Positions 9,875 through 18,639 of a stretch of DNA of 64,000 nucleotides are shown here, piece by piece (the first letter of the stretch is position 1; every line of letters starts with the position of its first letter). Made by a program: the position numbers and the translations under genes. Source of the DNA: Carpediemonas membranifera (Eukaryota > Fornicata); assembly GCA_019828565.1 (NCBI GenBank), contig JAHDYR010000011.1:496001-560000 (forward strand), given 5' to 3'. The notes under the pieces were generated by a model. It did no database searches, was not told the DNA's origin, and saw only the letters and a program-made list of their open reading frames with translations.

Positions 9875-12800
9875 TCAGCCCACGCCGAGCCACATTCCAA
9901 TAGACGCGTCACCCATCGTCATTCTCTGGGCGACAACGGTAGCGTTCTCACATGTCATTGTCTGGGTTTGTGTCAGCGCCATCGTTGGCCGGTTGAATGT
10001 CTTACCCTGGGCCTGGAGACGACCAAGTGTAGTGGCAACACGGAACCTGGGGAGCAGGTCATCGTCGAGCGGCTGCTGGAGGAGCCTGTTCATTGTCGTT
10101 GCAAGAACAGACCCGGCTGTCGGATTCTCGAACGTTACCGCAATGATTATCTCCGCTAAATACGCCGCTGCATCCGCCGCCTGCGTATGGTCGAGCGACT
10201 CGAGTGTGAGAGCTGAGCAGACGTCGTTCAGGGCCGGCAGGAACGCCGACGGGTCTGAGCTGGACGCCACGTCCGACAGGATAACGAGGACGTCGGGAAC
10301 ATGGCCGGACATAACGAGCGACGTGACGAACGGCAACCGGTGTTCAAGTGGCAGACGGCCAAACTGCTGGAAGTCGACGCCTGCCACGCGATAGTACTCC
10401 GCCACCTGGGCCGCGCAGGATAAGGTCGTGGGCACGACGGGGGAGCGGCCGAAGGGGGTTTCGGGGGCGTCCACGGTGTCTATGCAGAGCGGGGCGGCGA
10501 CCGCGTGGTGCGTGGCGACAGTGGTCGGGGGTGCAGTCGTGGGGTAGAGCGTGGCCCACAGCCTGGCAAGCGCCTCTGCCCGGTTGACCTCGGGGCACGT
10601 GCGGATCTCCCCTGCGAGCTCTCTGGCGGATATGGGGCGGACCCAGCTGTACTTGGCGCAGATCTTGACGGCCAGCCCTCTGATGTGGAAGGAGCAGTGC
10701 GAGAGGAGGGCCCAGGCGGCGTCAAAGACACGGAGGGAGGTCTCAGAGGCGGCCATGGTCGGCTTGACGGGGACAGCGACGCTGGTGATGAGATGCATAC
10801 ACGGGACAGCAACCATGCCAAAGGTCGCGGGCTTGGCCGCCAGTTTGTGGAGCACGTCGATACAGTGGTCAACGAGGACGGGGAAACGTGTGAATACGGT
10901 CGCCGCCGAGGCTCTCTGGCCTGTACCTAGGTCCTTGCCGACGAGTCTGTCCGTGAGGTGCGCGAAGAGCTGTGTCGCCCCGCTCTTGACGCGCCACTGA
11001 TCTACCTGCAGTGCCCGTGTGGCGGCAACGGCGACAGTCTCGAGCTGACTAGCGCATGCCTTGAACAGGTCGCCATCAAGGAAGATGGCGTTGACCACGT
11101 TCATCGCATGGACAGCGGGGCCGGGCCGGGTTGGGTCAGCAGCGTTGATGATCGCGACGAGTCTGTCAACAATGGCCGGGGCGAGGAGGGGGTCGGCCGT
11201 GAGCAGGGCCGTGACGAGGTAGGGGAGACCCGCAGACGACCGGCGAAGGGTGAGCTTGGGGCTACCGTCCTGGATGAGGTCAACGAGCGCGTTCACACGC
11301 GTGTGTATCTCTGTCGACACCTTGCTGTTACGGACTAGCCTACGGAGGCACTGTGCAGTGTGTTTCATCGCTCCGATGTGCCGTACCTTGAGGAGGACGG
11401 CGCAGAACATGTCCAACAGCTCCGTCGTGGGATGGCCCTCTGTCAGTTGGACGATGAACTCAGTAGCAAACCGGCTGCACCGCCATGCCTTCTTATAAAG
11501 CACAGACCCGGCGTACTCGTCATCATCGTTGTCATGGTCAGAAGGCCGAGTCAGCTCAGAATCGACGATCCCGCTCATTGCCCAGACGATTGTAGACATG
11601 GTGCCGACGCACTTATCCTTCACCTCGGGGGACATGTAACCATTGTAAAGGAGGGTCAGGACGCGAATGAGGCCGGGTGTGGCTTGGATGCGGGAGACGT
11701 CGTCCTTGTCGCGGGTAACCATGGCGGGAAGCACGCTGAGAGCTGATTTGAATGACTCGTATCTCACATCACAATCTGTAGATACGGGGGGGAGAACAGA
11801 AACGGACCAGTGAATCTGGATTGGCGCCCCCATGTGCATCAGCGTCCTCTTATCAGCGATCTGGGTGATCTGAACGGGGATCCTGGCCTGGGCGAGTCTT
11901 ATGATGCGGCGGGCAAGGAGCCCTGCGTACAAATCAGTGTCGGCCTGCTCAGGGGAGGCGCATAGAGCTGCGAGCTTGGCCTCCAGCGGCATGGGGCTGT
12001 TAGTGAAGATGCTGTGGGGCGGCCCGTCAGGAAGGGTCAGGACGTACGTGAGGTCCTCTCTCACGGCGTCGACCGAGCAGAATAGTGCCGGGACAATGGA
12101 GTCCCAGGACTGGACTATGAGCGCCCTGGCAGCCGGCCAGGTATCATAGTAGCACCGTAGGAGGCATGCGATAGCCCTCTGGTTGGCCAGGCCGTTGAGA
12201 GGGTGGAGTCGATCCAGCGCTGCTTGGGTCAGCATGACGGCCAGGTCGACGTCAGACGTGATCGGGATACCAGTCTCACCGCCCATGCTGCCCCTGGCTA
12301 TGCCGTATGTCCACGGAGTGACCTTGCGGACCAGCGCGGCGACTGCTTCCCGGATCCTGTTGGGGGCAGTGAATCCGCTGCATTCCATCAACACTCTGAG
12401 GCCGTGGAGAACTACGGCGATGCGGTCAGAAGTCATGGATCCTTGGAGCGTCAGCACAGTGATGAGGGCCTTGTGACGGGTCTCTGCATCGAGGGCACTG
12501 ACGCCGCGATGAAGGACCCGCGTCATGGCTGCGTCAATAGCAGGTAGGGACGAAAGCGAGCACGCCACGACACCCACCTGGAGGGGGCACGTGTTCAGGT
12601 CCGCAATGACTGTGTTCACAGGTATTCTGGAGTGTCTAATGGCCGCCTGGACAATCCTCGGGGGAATCGGCATCTGGAACAACGCAACGAGCCACCCCCT
12701 GTGGGCCACATCGGTCACAGAGGCCAACTGTCCCACGAATCGCGCCACATGGAGGGATGAGGCTGGCGTGGTATCCAGCAGGGCGGGCCTGATTGACTGG

Positions 12801-13780
12801 ACGAACGTCTCGGTGGCGATCTTGTCGAGGGGCCGGAACGGTGTCTTCAGGATCGTGGTAAGGGCGGCGTACTTGCCCCTGTATGCCAGGGGGAGGTCGA
12901 GAATGGGGTCAAGCAGCTCCGCACAGCCCCGGCGCCACAGGCTGTCGAGGAGGGCGAGGCATTCGGCCAGGTGGAGGGGCTGGACGTCCGAGAGCTCGTC
13001 GATGACCGCCAGGCCCATGTTTGCCATCTGTACGGAGTCGAGCTTGACTGAAGCCTTGCCAGCCATCTTGAGTGAATCAACCAGCAGGGCCCACGCTTCC
13101 TTGCGGGCCCCGTCACACGAGTCCTGAAGACCAGCGAGACCGAGCGTGATTGCCTCTGGGATGTCCGCGTTGCCCTTGTTCACAGCGACCCTGATCACGG
13201 CGACTCGGCCGAGCAGGGGAAGGTCGGGCTCCTGGGGGAACATGGCGGCGAGAGTACGGACTACGCGGGCGTCACTGCAGCCTAGCATGATCTCCTTATG
13301 GTTGAAGGGGACGCCGAGGCGCTTGCATAACTGGATGAGGGCGGCAACGTTGCTGGGACGAGCGTTGGCGTTGGCCAGCGTCATGAGGCTCGAGAGCTTC
13401 ACAATGGATGGACGGAGGATGGGCACAACAACGTCCCAGACCGCGTGGTGAGAACTACATGCGGACATGATGTCGGAGAAGAGGGCTACGGTCTCGAGCG
13501 TGCAGTCGGTGTCGGCGAGGATGGCGAGCTGTCCCACAGCCATCTTCATGATAACACTGACGTCGTAGTTGTCGTTGGTGATGAGGAAGCGCGATAGAGC
13601 ACCAAATATGGCTGAGCGGATGGATAGAGAGATACCCTCGGGGGAAAAGACGGTTTGCGCAAGAATCTTCAGGTGGCCTTCACTTGAAACAACAAGCTTC
13701 TTCAGTACAGGTATCAGTTCGTTAGGAACTGGCCTTTCCTGGATCGCTGAAAGCCAGTCCATTTGTTCGTTCGTTGCCAT
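9875..13780 (-). CDS. THADA/Trm732-like protein (tRNA 2'-O-methylation partner)
   Basis: A 1301-aa HEAT/ARM-type solenoid. The decisive part is the DUF2428 signature around residue 845 (RRSSAGLPYLVTALL), which parallels the TRRSAGLP block of THADA/Trm732. About 50 residues later comes VHAMNVVNAIF, then SGATQLFAHLTDR..G and a FTRFPVL segment near residue 957. These are in the same order and spacing as in the family. Trm732 partners the Trm7/FTSJ1 methyltransferase to modify position 32 of the tRNA anticodon loop. That role is transferred by homology. Start is the ATG at 13780. The 3' end is followed by TGTAAATG. Confidence 0.85.
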   Translation of the reverse strand: MATNEQMDWLSAIQERPVPNELIPVLKKLVVSSEGHLKILAQTVFSPEGISLSIRSAIFGALSRFLITNDNYDVSVIMKMAVGQLAILADTDCTLETVALFSDIMSACSSHHAVWDVVVPILRPSIVKLSSLMTLANANARPSNVAALIQLCKRLGVPFNHKEIMLGCSDARVVRTLAAMFPQEPDLPLLGRVAVIRVAVNKGNADIPEAITLGLAGLQDSCDGARKEAWALLVDSLKMAGKASVKLDSVQMANMGLAVIDELSDVQPLHLAECLALLDSLWRRGCAELLDPILDLPLAYRGKYAALTTILKTPFRPLDKIATETFVQSIRPALLDTTPASSLHVARFVGQLASVTDVAHRGWLVALFQMPIPPRIVQAAIRHSRIPVNTVIADLNTCPLQVGVVACSLSSLPAIDAAMTRVLHRGVSALDAETRHKALITVLTLQGSMTSDRIAVVLHGLRVLMECSGFTAPNRIREAVAALVRKVTPWTYGIARGSMGGETGIPITSDVDLAVMLTQAALDRLHPLNGLANQRAIACLLRCYYDTWPAARALIVQSWDSIVPALFCSVDAVREDLTYVLTLPDGPPHSIFTNSPMPLEAKLAALCASPEQADTDLYAGLLARRIIRLAQARIPVQITQIADKRTLMHMGAPIQIHWSVSVLPPVSTDCDVRYESFKSALSVLPAMVTRDKDDVSRIQATPGLIRVLTLLYNGYMSPEVKDKCVGTMSTIVWAMSGIVDSELTRPSDHDNDDDEYAGSVLYKKAWRCSRFATEFIVQLTEGHPTTELLDMFCAVLLKVRHIGAMKHTAQCLRRLVRNSKVSTEIHTRVNALVDLIQDGSPKLTLRRSSAGLPYLVTALLTADPLLAPAIVDRLVAIINAADPTRPGPAVHAMNVVNAIFLDGDLFKACASQLETVAVAATRALQVDQWRVKSGATQLFAHLTDRLVGKDLGTGQRASAATVFTRFPVLVDHCIDVLHKLAAKPATFGMVAVPCMHLITSVAVPVKPTMAASETSLRVFDAAWALLSHCSFHIRGLAVKICAKYSWVRPISARELAGEIRTCPEVNRAEALARLWATLYPTTAPPTTVATHHAVAAPLCIDTVDAPETPFGRSPVVPTTLSCAAQVAEYYRVAGVDFQQFGRLPLEHRLPFVTSLVMSGHVPDVLVILSDVASSSDPSAFLPALNDVCSALTLESLDHTQAADAAAYLAEIIIAVTFENPTAGSVLATTMNRLLQQPLDDDLLPRFRVATTLGRLQAQGKTFNRPTMALTQTQTMTCENATVVAQRMTMGDASIGMWLGVG

Positions 13781-13882
13781 CTCGCTCTCCTCTGAGTTAC
13801 AGGAGTCGCGCTGACGATCTCACGATCTAGCAAGCCACAGATCCCAGCAGAGCCCGGCCAGACGATCATTTACCATAAAATA

Positions 13883-13894
13883 CCCCCCCCCCCC
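13883..13894. repeat. Homopolymer of 12 C
   Basis: A run of twelve C immediately downstream of the 3' end of the minus-strand TFIIIC subunit gene. It is a likely site of length error in long-read assembly. Confidence 0.9.
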
Positions 13895-13897
13895 GGC

Positions 13898-15463
13898 CTA
13901 TACCAGGTCAAGGCCCTCTTGCATCATCGTTAACAGGTCTGCCACCTCATAGTCATCTGCCATGGCCGGTTCAACGTCGATGAGCGCCTCCTGGATGGCG
14001 CCCGAGTGACCCATAGCCTCCTCGTACGCGGCAGGGCAATCGGCGTAGTCTTCCAGAGGCCCCAGAAGAGTGACGTCGACTGGGATCAACGGGTCCTCAA
14101 GGGCTGCCACAAGGGCCTGGGCGACACCCTCTAGGTGTCCCTTGACTGCCCGCCGCATGGTCTTGATCTCTGCCTCACTGAACCATCCATTAACGGCGTC
14201 GCACGACGCCGTCTTGATCCTTGCGAAAAATCCTTCGACGATGGTGCGGACTGCCGGAATAAAGGCGATATCTGCAATCTGGAGCAATGGCTGGTGGATG
14301 AGCTGGAATGACCCCACGCCGGCCCTGTTCTTGACGAAGTTGAACTGCAGCAGCGTCATGTTGCTCTCGCTCAGCTTCAACAAGGCGTCAGTCTTCTTGT
14401 TCGAAGTCAGAGTCGATGCGAGTGCCACCAAGTCGCGCATGGGCCCGGCCCTTGCCCTGAAGTCTACCGTCTGCAGCACAGCCGCTGCGGGCTCGGCTCT
14501 GGGGTCGAAGCCGCGTCGGATACTGAGTCTGAACGGCCCCTTCTTGAACGTGTACATGCACAGTGGACCCAACCTCCGCATCTGGGCGCCACTGTACTTG
14601 CCGCCGCGGGCCTCTATCATTGTAGTGAGCCTCGCCTCCAGGTTCCTGAAGACCCACATAGGCTTCTGAGACATTAGATACATCAGGTCGTTCAAGAAGG
14701 CCTCGTCCACCTCTGTGTCTGCCTTGGGGAATGACAGTGGCTCTTTGTTCTCGGCGGGGACTGGATCGTCAGCCGCGAGGGTGGCATAGTGGATACGGGC
14801 GCCGGGCTTCTCGTTGCGGGGCAGGTCGGCGGTGGACACTGGCTGTTCCGTCTGCTCAGCCTGCTCGGTGGGCTCGTTGCCGTCTTCCGCGGCCTCGGGG
14901 GCGGCCTGCTTGGGCTTCCGTCTCTCTCGTTTGACACCGCGGACGACGATGTTGGTCGGATATGCGGTGTTGGCAAGTTTGCTGGGCAGTATTCGTAGCT
15001 CTGATGCCTCCTCCGCGTCAAGCTCCTCCTTGGCCTTGGAGAAAAAGGCCTCTATATCGTTGAGATCGGCTTCTTTGAATAACCGCATCGGTTTGGTGTC
15101 CGAATACCACTGGAAGTCCGCCATCCCGTCGAAGTTGGCCCATTTCCTACACCTGGCGTGGATAGAAGGGATGGTTCGGAAGAACTCGGCGACGCGTCCG
15201 TCAGCATAGGTGCGGCGGACCTTTTGGCGCTTGAACTCGAGAACGAGGAAGTCGCAGGGCTCAGAGGTCGTTGTCATGGGGTTGGAATACTGGTCGGTCT
15301 GGTGTATGTGGAAGTTCAGCTCCGCATCCTGGTCGAAGAAGCTCTGCTCGATGTTCTCGATGCCCTCGAGACGATCAATCGCTACATCGGTGTTCACCAC
15401 ATTAGCAGGTACCTTGACCAAGAATATGTCCTTGTCAGGGATCACAAGGCGACCGGGGAACAT
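13898..15463 (-). CDS. TFIIIC subunit, GTF3C5/Tfc1 (tau95) family
   Basis: RNA polymerase III initiation factor subunit of 521 aa, part of the TFIIIC subcomplex that binds the A box. The N-terminal third has the dimerisation-barrel pattern (VPANVVNTDVAIDRLEG...L.F). Near residue 110 is FDGMADFQW, matching the family's FD.MADFQ block. Around residues 300-350 is GPLCMYTFKKGPFRLSIRRG then FDPR and LQTVDFR, the hallmark of the Tfc1/GTF3C5 winged-helix region. An acidic C-terminus follows. I chose the ATG at 15463 (MFPGRLVIPD) over the in-frame ATG at 15523, because a TAAGCTGC promoter-like element at 15485-15493 lies between the two. Confidence 0.88.
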   Translation of the reverse strand: MFPGRLVIPDKDIFLVKVPANVVNTDVAIDRLEGIENIEQSFFDQDAELNFHIHQTDQYSNPMTTTSEPCDFLVLEFKRQKVRRTYADGRVAEFFRTIPSIHARCRKWANFDGMADFQWYSDTKPMRLFKEADLNDIEAFFSKAKEELDAEEASELRILPSKLANTAYPTNIVVRGVKRERRKPKQAAPEAAEDGNEPTEQAEQTEQPVSTADLPRNEKPGARIHYATLAADDPVPAENKEPLSFPKADTEVDEAFLNDLMYLMSQKPMWVFRNLEARLTTMIEARGGKYSGAQMRRLGPLCMYTFKKGPFRLSIRRGFDPRAEPAAAVLQTVDFRARAGPMRDLVALASTLTSNKKTDALLKLSESNMTLLQFNFVKNRAGVGSFQLIHQPLLQIADIAFIPAVRTIVEGFFARIKTASCDAVNGWFSEAEIKTMRRAVKGHLEGVAQALVAALEDPLIPVDVTLLGPLEDYADCPAAYEEAMGHSGAIQEALIDVEPAMADDYEVADLLTMMQEGLDLV

Positions 15464-15484
15464 CGTCTGGTGGCGGTGGCCGGT

Positions 15485-15493
15485 GCAGCTTAA
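15485..15493 (-). promoter_or_regulatory. TAANCTGC element upstream of TFIIIC subunit gene
   Basis: Reads TTAAGCTGC on the minus strand, 22 nt before the ATG at 15463. It is one of a set of same-oriented copies upstream of several genes here, and it argues against the upstream ATG at 15523. Confidence 0.45.
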
Positions 15494-15550
15494 GCACCAT
15501 GGTCTACGAGGCCATACAGGCATCCACAAGTACCCTAACCGCTTTATACA

Positions 15551-16774
15551 TCACTGGGACTGGCACTGCATGCCCGGCGCGCCGCCGTGGCCCATGTCCT
15601 CGTCGCTGTCGTACGCGTTCCCCCCAGCCATCGTCTCGCGCAGCTTGGACTGGTCGAAGGGCGTCATCGTGATGGTCTCATCGTCGGCCTTCTCCGTCTC
15701 CATAGGGGAGCAGGGCAGGAGCTTCTTCAGGAGCCCCGTCTGGGTGGCGTCCAGCCTATTCGGGAACTGCACATCAAACTTGATGAACAGGTTGCCCTTC
15801 TCGAACGGCCGGCGATACACTGGCATGCCTTCGCCATCAACACACAGCACCATCTCGGGTGTGATGATCTGACCCGGATGCGTCTGGACAAGCAGCTTAC
15901 GGCCGTCCATGTGGGTAATGTGGAACGACACGCCCGTCAGCGCTGACCCGAGGGGGATCGTCTTCTCGATAAACAGATGCTGCCCCTGCCGCTTGAACGT
16001 CGGGTGCTCCTTCTCGGCGACAACAAAGACGATGTCACCCGGCTCGCCTTCAGGCTCAGCCTGGCCCTCGCCTGGGAAAACAATCTTCTTGCCGTTGGAC
16101 ATGCCCTTCTCGATGGTAACGTCGAGAACCTTCTTGTCCTTGACAGTGCGGTGGCCCTTGCACTTCTTGCAGCGGTCACTAGCAGGCACAGCCTGGCCCG
16201 TGCCGTTACAGTTGCTACACTGCTGCTGCATCTGCTGGATCATGCCGGGCCCAATCTGACGGTGGACAATCTTCACACCGCGGCCGTGGCAGTCGGAGCA
16301 AGTCACGCTCTTGCCGCTGAGAGAGCCAGAGCCGTGGCAGTCGGGGCACAGGATGTCGCGGGTGACGGCCATCTTGGAGGAGCGGCCCTTGTAGAGGTCG
16401 TCGAGGGTGACGGCCAGGCGGTGGACAATGTCCTCGCCCTTGCGGGGGCCGGCGCGACGCCCACCACCCATGCCGCCGAAGCCACCGCCCATCATGTCGA
16501 ACAGGTCGGCCATTCCGCCGAACCCGCCCATGCCGCCCATGCCGTCGTTCTTGAGGCCCTCCTTGCCGTATTTGTCATAGATATCCTTCTTTTGGCCATC
16601 AGAGAGCACCTGGTAAGCCTCAGACATCTCCTTAAACTTTGCCATGGCTTCTGGGTCATCGCCAGCCTTATCAGGGTGGTACTTCGCCGCGAGCTTGCGA
16701 TAGGCCTTCTTGATCTCTGCATCAGTGGCGTTTCTGCCAACACCAAGGATGGAATAGTAGTCACCGTCAGCCAT
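15551..16774 (-). CDS. DnaJ/Hsp40, class A (DNAJA1/Ydj1 type), prenylated tail
   Basis: Hsp70 co-chaperone of 407 aa. The J domain is at residues 5-67, with HPD at 33-35. A Gly/Phe-rich linker follows (GGMGGFGGM...). The zinc region has four cysteine repeats ([31 protein letters not shown]). Then come the client-binding beta domains with a DGEGMP segment. The protein ends in CQSQ, a CaaX box like those of Ydj1 and DNAJA1, so farnesylation and membrane association are expected. The lack of a signal peptide fits a cytosolic chaperone. Start is the ATG at 16774. Confidence 0.96.
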   Translation of the reverse strand: MADGDYYSILGVGRNATDAEIKKAYRKLAAKYHPDKAGDDPEAMAKFKEMSEAYQVLSDGQKKDIYDKYGKEGLKNDGMGGMGGFGGMADLFDMMGGGFGGMGGGRRAGPRKGEDIVHRLAVTLDDLYKGRSSKMAVTRDILCPDCHGSGSLSGKSVTCSDCHGRGVKIVHRQIGPGMIQQMQQQCSNCNGTGQAVPASDRCKKCKGHRTVKDKKVLDVTIEKGMSNGKKIVFPGEGQAEPEGEPGDIVFVVAEKEHPTFKRQGQHLFIEKTIPLGSALTGVSFHITHMDGRKLLVQTHPGQIITPEMVLCVDGEGMPVYRRPFEKGNLFIKFDVQFPNRLDATQTGLLKKLLPCSPMETEKADDETITMTPFDQSKLRETMAGGNAYDSDEDMGHGGAPGMQCQSQ

Positions 16775-16918
16775 AATGAACTAGCAGTTGCAGGTGAGAT
16801 CAATTCGATCGACTTCTAAAACTGCACCAAAGTCTCACGATCGATTCGGCTATTACGGACCCACAGACCATTTCACAGCCCTACAATGGCGCCAATCTTT
16901 ACAATAAACACCCGTCCA

Positions 16919-18490
16919 TCACAAGCCGGGCAGGTCGCCCTCAAGAAGCATGTCAGCATCGCTCTGAGCAGGCTGACTAATGGCCTGCAGCGCCGCCTGT
17001 TCCTCTCTCTGCCTGTTGAGCTCGGCCTGCACCCTCATCTTCTGAGCCTCCTGGTCGACCCTCTGAGCGACATCCGCCCCCTTTCTTTCCCACGGCATCA
17101 CCTGGTTCTCGGCGGCGTCCTCCTTCATAGCAGCTCTCTCGATGGCAAACTGGGTCTGCGCGAGGTCGACGTATCTGTCGCTCTCACGCCCACCGCTGCT
17201 GGACGAAGCAAGGTATTGTCCAGAGTGGAAAGTGTCCTTGAGGGCCTCCCCGGGCCGCATCCTGGCCCAAAATCGTGTGTTGTGATCATCGCCAACACTT
17301 GCCATAAGATGCTCGGCCGGGTGGAACGCGAGGTCCCAAATGCGGCTCGACCTGCCTTGCTGTGAGCTGTGGGCGCCCCTGAGGATGGCCACTGGGGCCT
17401 TGATGTCCTCGTGGAACCAGTAGAGCCCGCCGTCGACGTCACCGACGACGAACAGTCTGGGGACCATCGGGTGGAAGCGGACAGCAGACCCCGCCCCCAT
17501 GCCGTCACCGCTGATCGACCGGAGGGGCTCATGGAGCTGCCGAACGTCGTACAGGCGGGCAACCTGGTCCTTTCCCACAGTGATGAAGCGCTGGCCCGTG
17601 GGCTCCCAGCGGACGCGGTGGATGGCGAGGGAGCGGGCGTTGGGCGTGCGGTGGACCATCTCACCGGACCTGACGTCCCACAGAATAGTGTTGCCGTCCT
17701 CCCCGCCGCTCAGGACGAGGGCCCCGTGGGGATGCCAGTCGACTCCGCGGACAGTCGACCTGTGGCCGTTGACGAGGGAGACGACGGGCGAGCCGAGGGG
17801 GTCGCGACGCCCCCGCTCGGCCTCGTTGTACGGGTTGACCAGGTCGAAGATGGGGATGACAGGGTCGTCGCCGGCCACGGCGATATGGGCGTCGGTGGGG
17901 GCGATGGCGACCTCGAGGGCCTTGTAGGATGAGGCGCTTGCTCTGAATCGCTTGATGCAGTTGAGGTTGTCCTGCCAGTACTGAACCCACCCCGTCTCGT
18001 CAGCGGTGATCATCATGCTGCGCCCGTGCATCCACTGGATCGAAGTGATTCCCCGCTCGCCGCTGTCCCGCGAGTTCCCCTGGACTACCTCCATTACAGT
18101 GTCGAACTTGAAGGGGCTGCACTGCCAGAGAGTCAGCTCACCGTTGGCATTACCTGTGAGGAGGCGCCGGCCGTCTGGAGACCAGCCGAGCGAAAGGACC
18201 TTGGACCTGTTTTTGTTGGCGCCAGAGTGAATGAAACGCGTCAGGAGGGATCCACCGATCTCTGTCATCTGAAGTTGTGGATTCAAGATGTGCCTTAGGT
18301 GCTGCTTGCTGTCCAGGACCGTGGGACGGTAGTATTGACTGTGGTGCTGCAACCTGTGTTCCAAACCGTACTGAATCGAACTTGCGATGTCTACTTGCTT
18401 TCTAGTGACGAAGTTGCGGAACTCAGTGCCATTGGGACGCTCATGTCCCTGTTCGTGATCCATGTTGTGCTCGCGTCCAGAAGTCGACAT
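16919..18490 (-). CDS. Pre-mRNA 3'-end processing WD40 protein Pfs2/WDR33
   Basis: A 523-aa WD-repeat subunit of the cleavage and polyadenylation specificity factor, which recognises the poly(A) signal with CPSF30. A charged N-terminus is followed by FIHSGANKNRSKVLSLGWSP, then GRRLLTGNANGELTLW and MMITADETGWVQYWQ. These match the first blades of Pfs2/WDR33 closely (TGxSSGEFTLW; MLTADHGGYVKYWQ). Later blades include LSGGEDGNTILWDVRSG. The C-terminal ~80 residues are charged and Gln-rich. Convergent with DNAJA, divergent from the RRM gene about 150 nt away. An extra low-homology insert separates blades 4 and 5. Confidence 0.92.
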   Translation of the reverse strand: MSTSGREHNMDHEQGHERPNGTEFRNFVTRKQVDIASSIQYGLEHRLQHHSQYYRPTVLDSKQHLRHILNPQLQMTEIGGSLLTRFIHSGANKNRSKVLSLGWSPDGRRLLTGNANGELTLWQCSPFKFDTVMEVVQGNSRDSGERGITSIQWMHGRSMMITADETGWVQYWQDNLNCIKRFRASASSYKALEVAIAPTDAHIAVAGDDPVIPIFDLVNPYNEAERGRRDPLGSPVVSLVNGHRSTVRGVDWHPHGALVLSGGEDGNTILWDVRSGEMVHRTPNARSLAIHRVRWEPTGQRFITVGKDQVARLYDVRQLHEPLRSISGDGMGAGSAVRFHPMVPRLFVVGDVDGGLYWFHEDIKAPVAILRGAHSSQQGRSSRIWDLAFHPAEHLMASVGDDHNTRFWARMRPGEALKDTFHSGQYLASSSSGGRESDRYVDLAQTQFAIERAAMKEDAAENQVMPWERKGADVAQRVDQEAQKMRVQAELNRQREEQAALQAISQPAQSDADMLLEGDLPGL

Positions 18491-18639
18491 CTTTGAATGG
18501 TGGCGAGCAGGGCCAGGCTGTTGAGTCCCTTGAGCAGATGAGTGTGTTCCGACTGCGCATTTGTTGTATGGGCGGGTGCGCCTGCCGATCCTTAAGATGC
18601 ACTCGCAGCGACGTTGAGCGTGATCAAGAACGTGAAAGC

